In this document: positions 5,401-5,498 of the stretch, one piece after another
Numbering within the stretch: position 1 is the first letter of the stretch
How the letters are laid out: the number at the start of each line of letters is the position of its first letter
NCBI GenBank assembly: GCA_023427285.1
Contig: JAEZBH010000456.1
Location: 1-5,498 of the forward strand
DNA length: 5,498 nucleotides
Direction: 5' to 3'
Origin: Pseudomonadota bacterium
Lineage (GTDB): Bacteria > Pseudomonadota > Alphaproteobacteria > Sphingomonadales > Sphingomonadaceae
Position numbers and translations under genes: made by a program
The notes under the pieces: generated by a model
Seen by the model: only the letters and a program-made list of their open reading frames with translations
What the model was told of the DNA's origin: nothing
The model's database searches: none

Positions 5401-5440
5401 CGCCGCAGGGGCCGAGGGACATGTTCCCGGCCCGGCGGCG
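5401..5440 (+). promoter_or_regulatory. Strong intercistronic hairpin between pspA and pspB
   Basis: CGCCGC (5401-5406) pairs with GCGGCG (5435-5440). Inside, GGGCCG-A-GGGA (5409-5419) pairs with TTCC-CGGCCC (5424-5433) around CATG, giving about 16 pairs with one bulge and a small internal loop. No T-run follows, so it is not a normal terminator. It may block 3' exonucleases to stabilise pspA mRNA, or reduce read-through, lowering pspB relative to pspA. Confidence 0.6.
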
Positions 5441-5463
5441 AGGGGGTCCACGGGGGAAGAACA

Positions 5464-5498
5464 GTGGAAGAGTTAACCGGAATAGTTATCGTCGCGAT
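5464..5498 (+). CDS. pspB: Probable PspB, N-terminal fragment cut by the window end
   Basis: GTG at 5464 follows a purine-rich ribosome site (GGGGGAAG, about 5452-5459) and opens a frame reading MEELTGIVIVA before the window ends. A short acidic start leading into aliphatic residues fits PspB, the small single-pass inner-membrane protein that with PspC relieves PspA inhibition of PspF. PspB normally follows pspA. Only 11 codons are visible, so the call depends mainly on context. Confidence 0.6.
   Translation, partial: MEELTGIVIVA

Overview
The window looks like GC-rich alphaproteobacterial chromosome, most probably from a sphingomonad (Novosphingobium/Sphingobium/Sphingopyxis-like). This placement is an inference from strong third-position GC bias, an iron-type superoxide dismutase, an AMP nucleosidase and a divergent pspF / pspA locus. 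No insertion sequence, CRISPR array, tRNA or rRNA was found.

Layout from left to right. Bases 1-210 are non-coding and hold several overlapping inverted repeats. An AMP nucleosidase gene (amn) occupies 211-1695 on the minus strand. Next comes about 760 bases without a convincing gene (1696-2454). It contains a perfect 8-bp hairpin at 1969-1988 and a very good intrinsic terminator at 2295-2333. That terminator reads on the plus strand although no plus-strand gene precedes it, which points to an unannotated small RNA. sodB (Fe-superoxide dismutase) follows at 2455-3057 on the minus strand, then pspF at 3220-4263, also minus.

From 4264 rightwards is the phage-shock (psp) control region. It has four TTNNCAAA blocks about one helical turn apart that overlap the pspF start, which I read as candidate PspF binding sites. 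An AT-rich island and a textbook sigma-54 promoter at 4374-4390 follow. The promoter reads right into a 57-residue exported or membrane-inserted small protein (4488-4661), pspA (4727-5392) and the first codons of a probable pspB (5464 onward, cut by the window end).

How it works together: PspF is a sigma-54 enhancer-binding AAA+ activator with no receiver domain. In characterised enterobacteria PspA binds and inhibits it, and releases it when the inner membrane is damaged. PspF then drives the sigma-54 promoter and more PspA is made to coat the membrane. All key residues of this circuit are present here (PspF Trp56, the GAFTGA loop, Walker A/B, arginine fingers; PspA N-terminal amphipathic helix with Pro25). 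The departure from the enterobacterial layout is the small protein gene as the promoter-proximal cistron, plus a large hairpin between pspA and pspB. amn and sodB are housekeeping or stress genes with no evident functional link to the psp genes.
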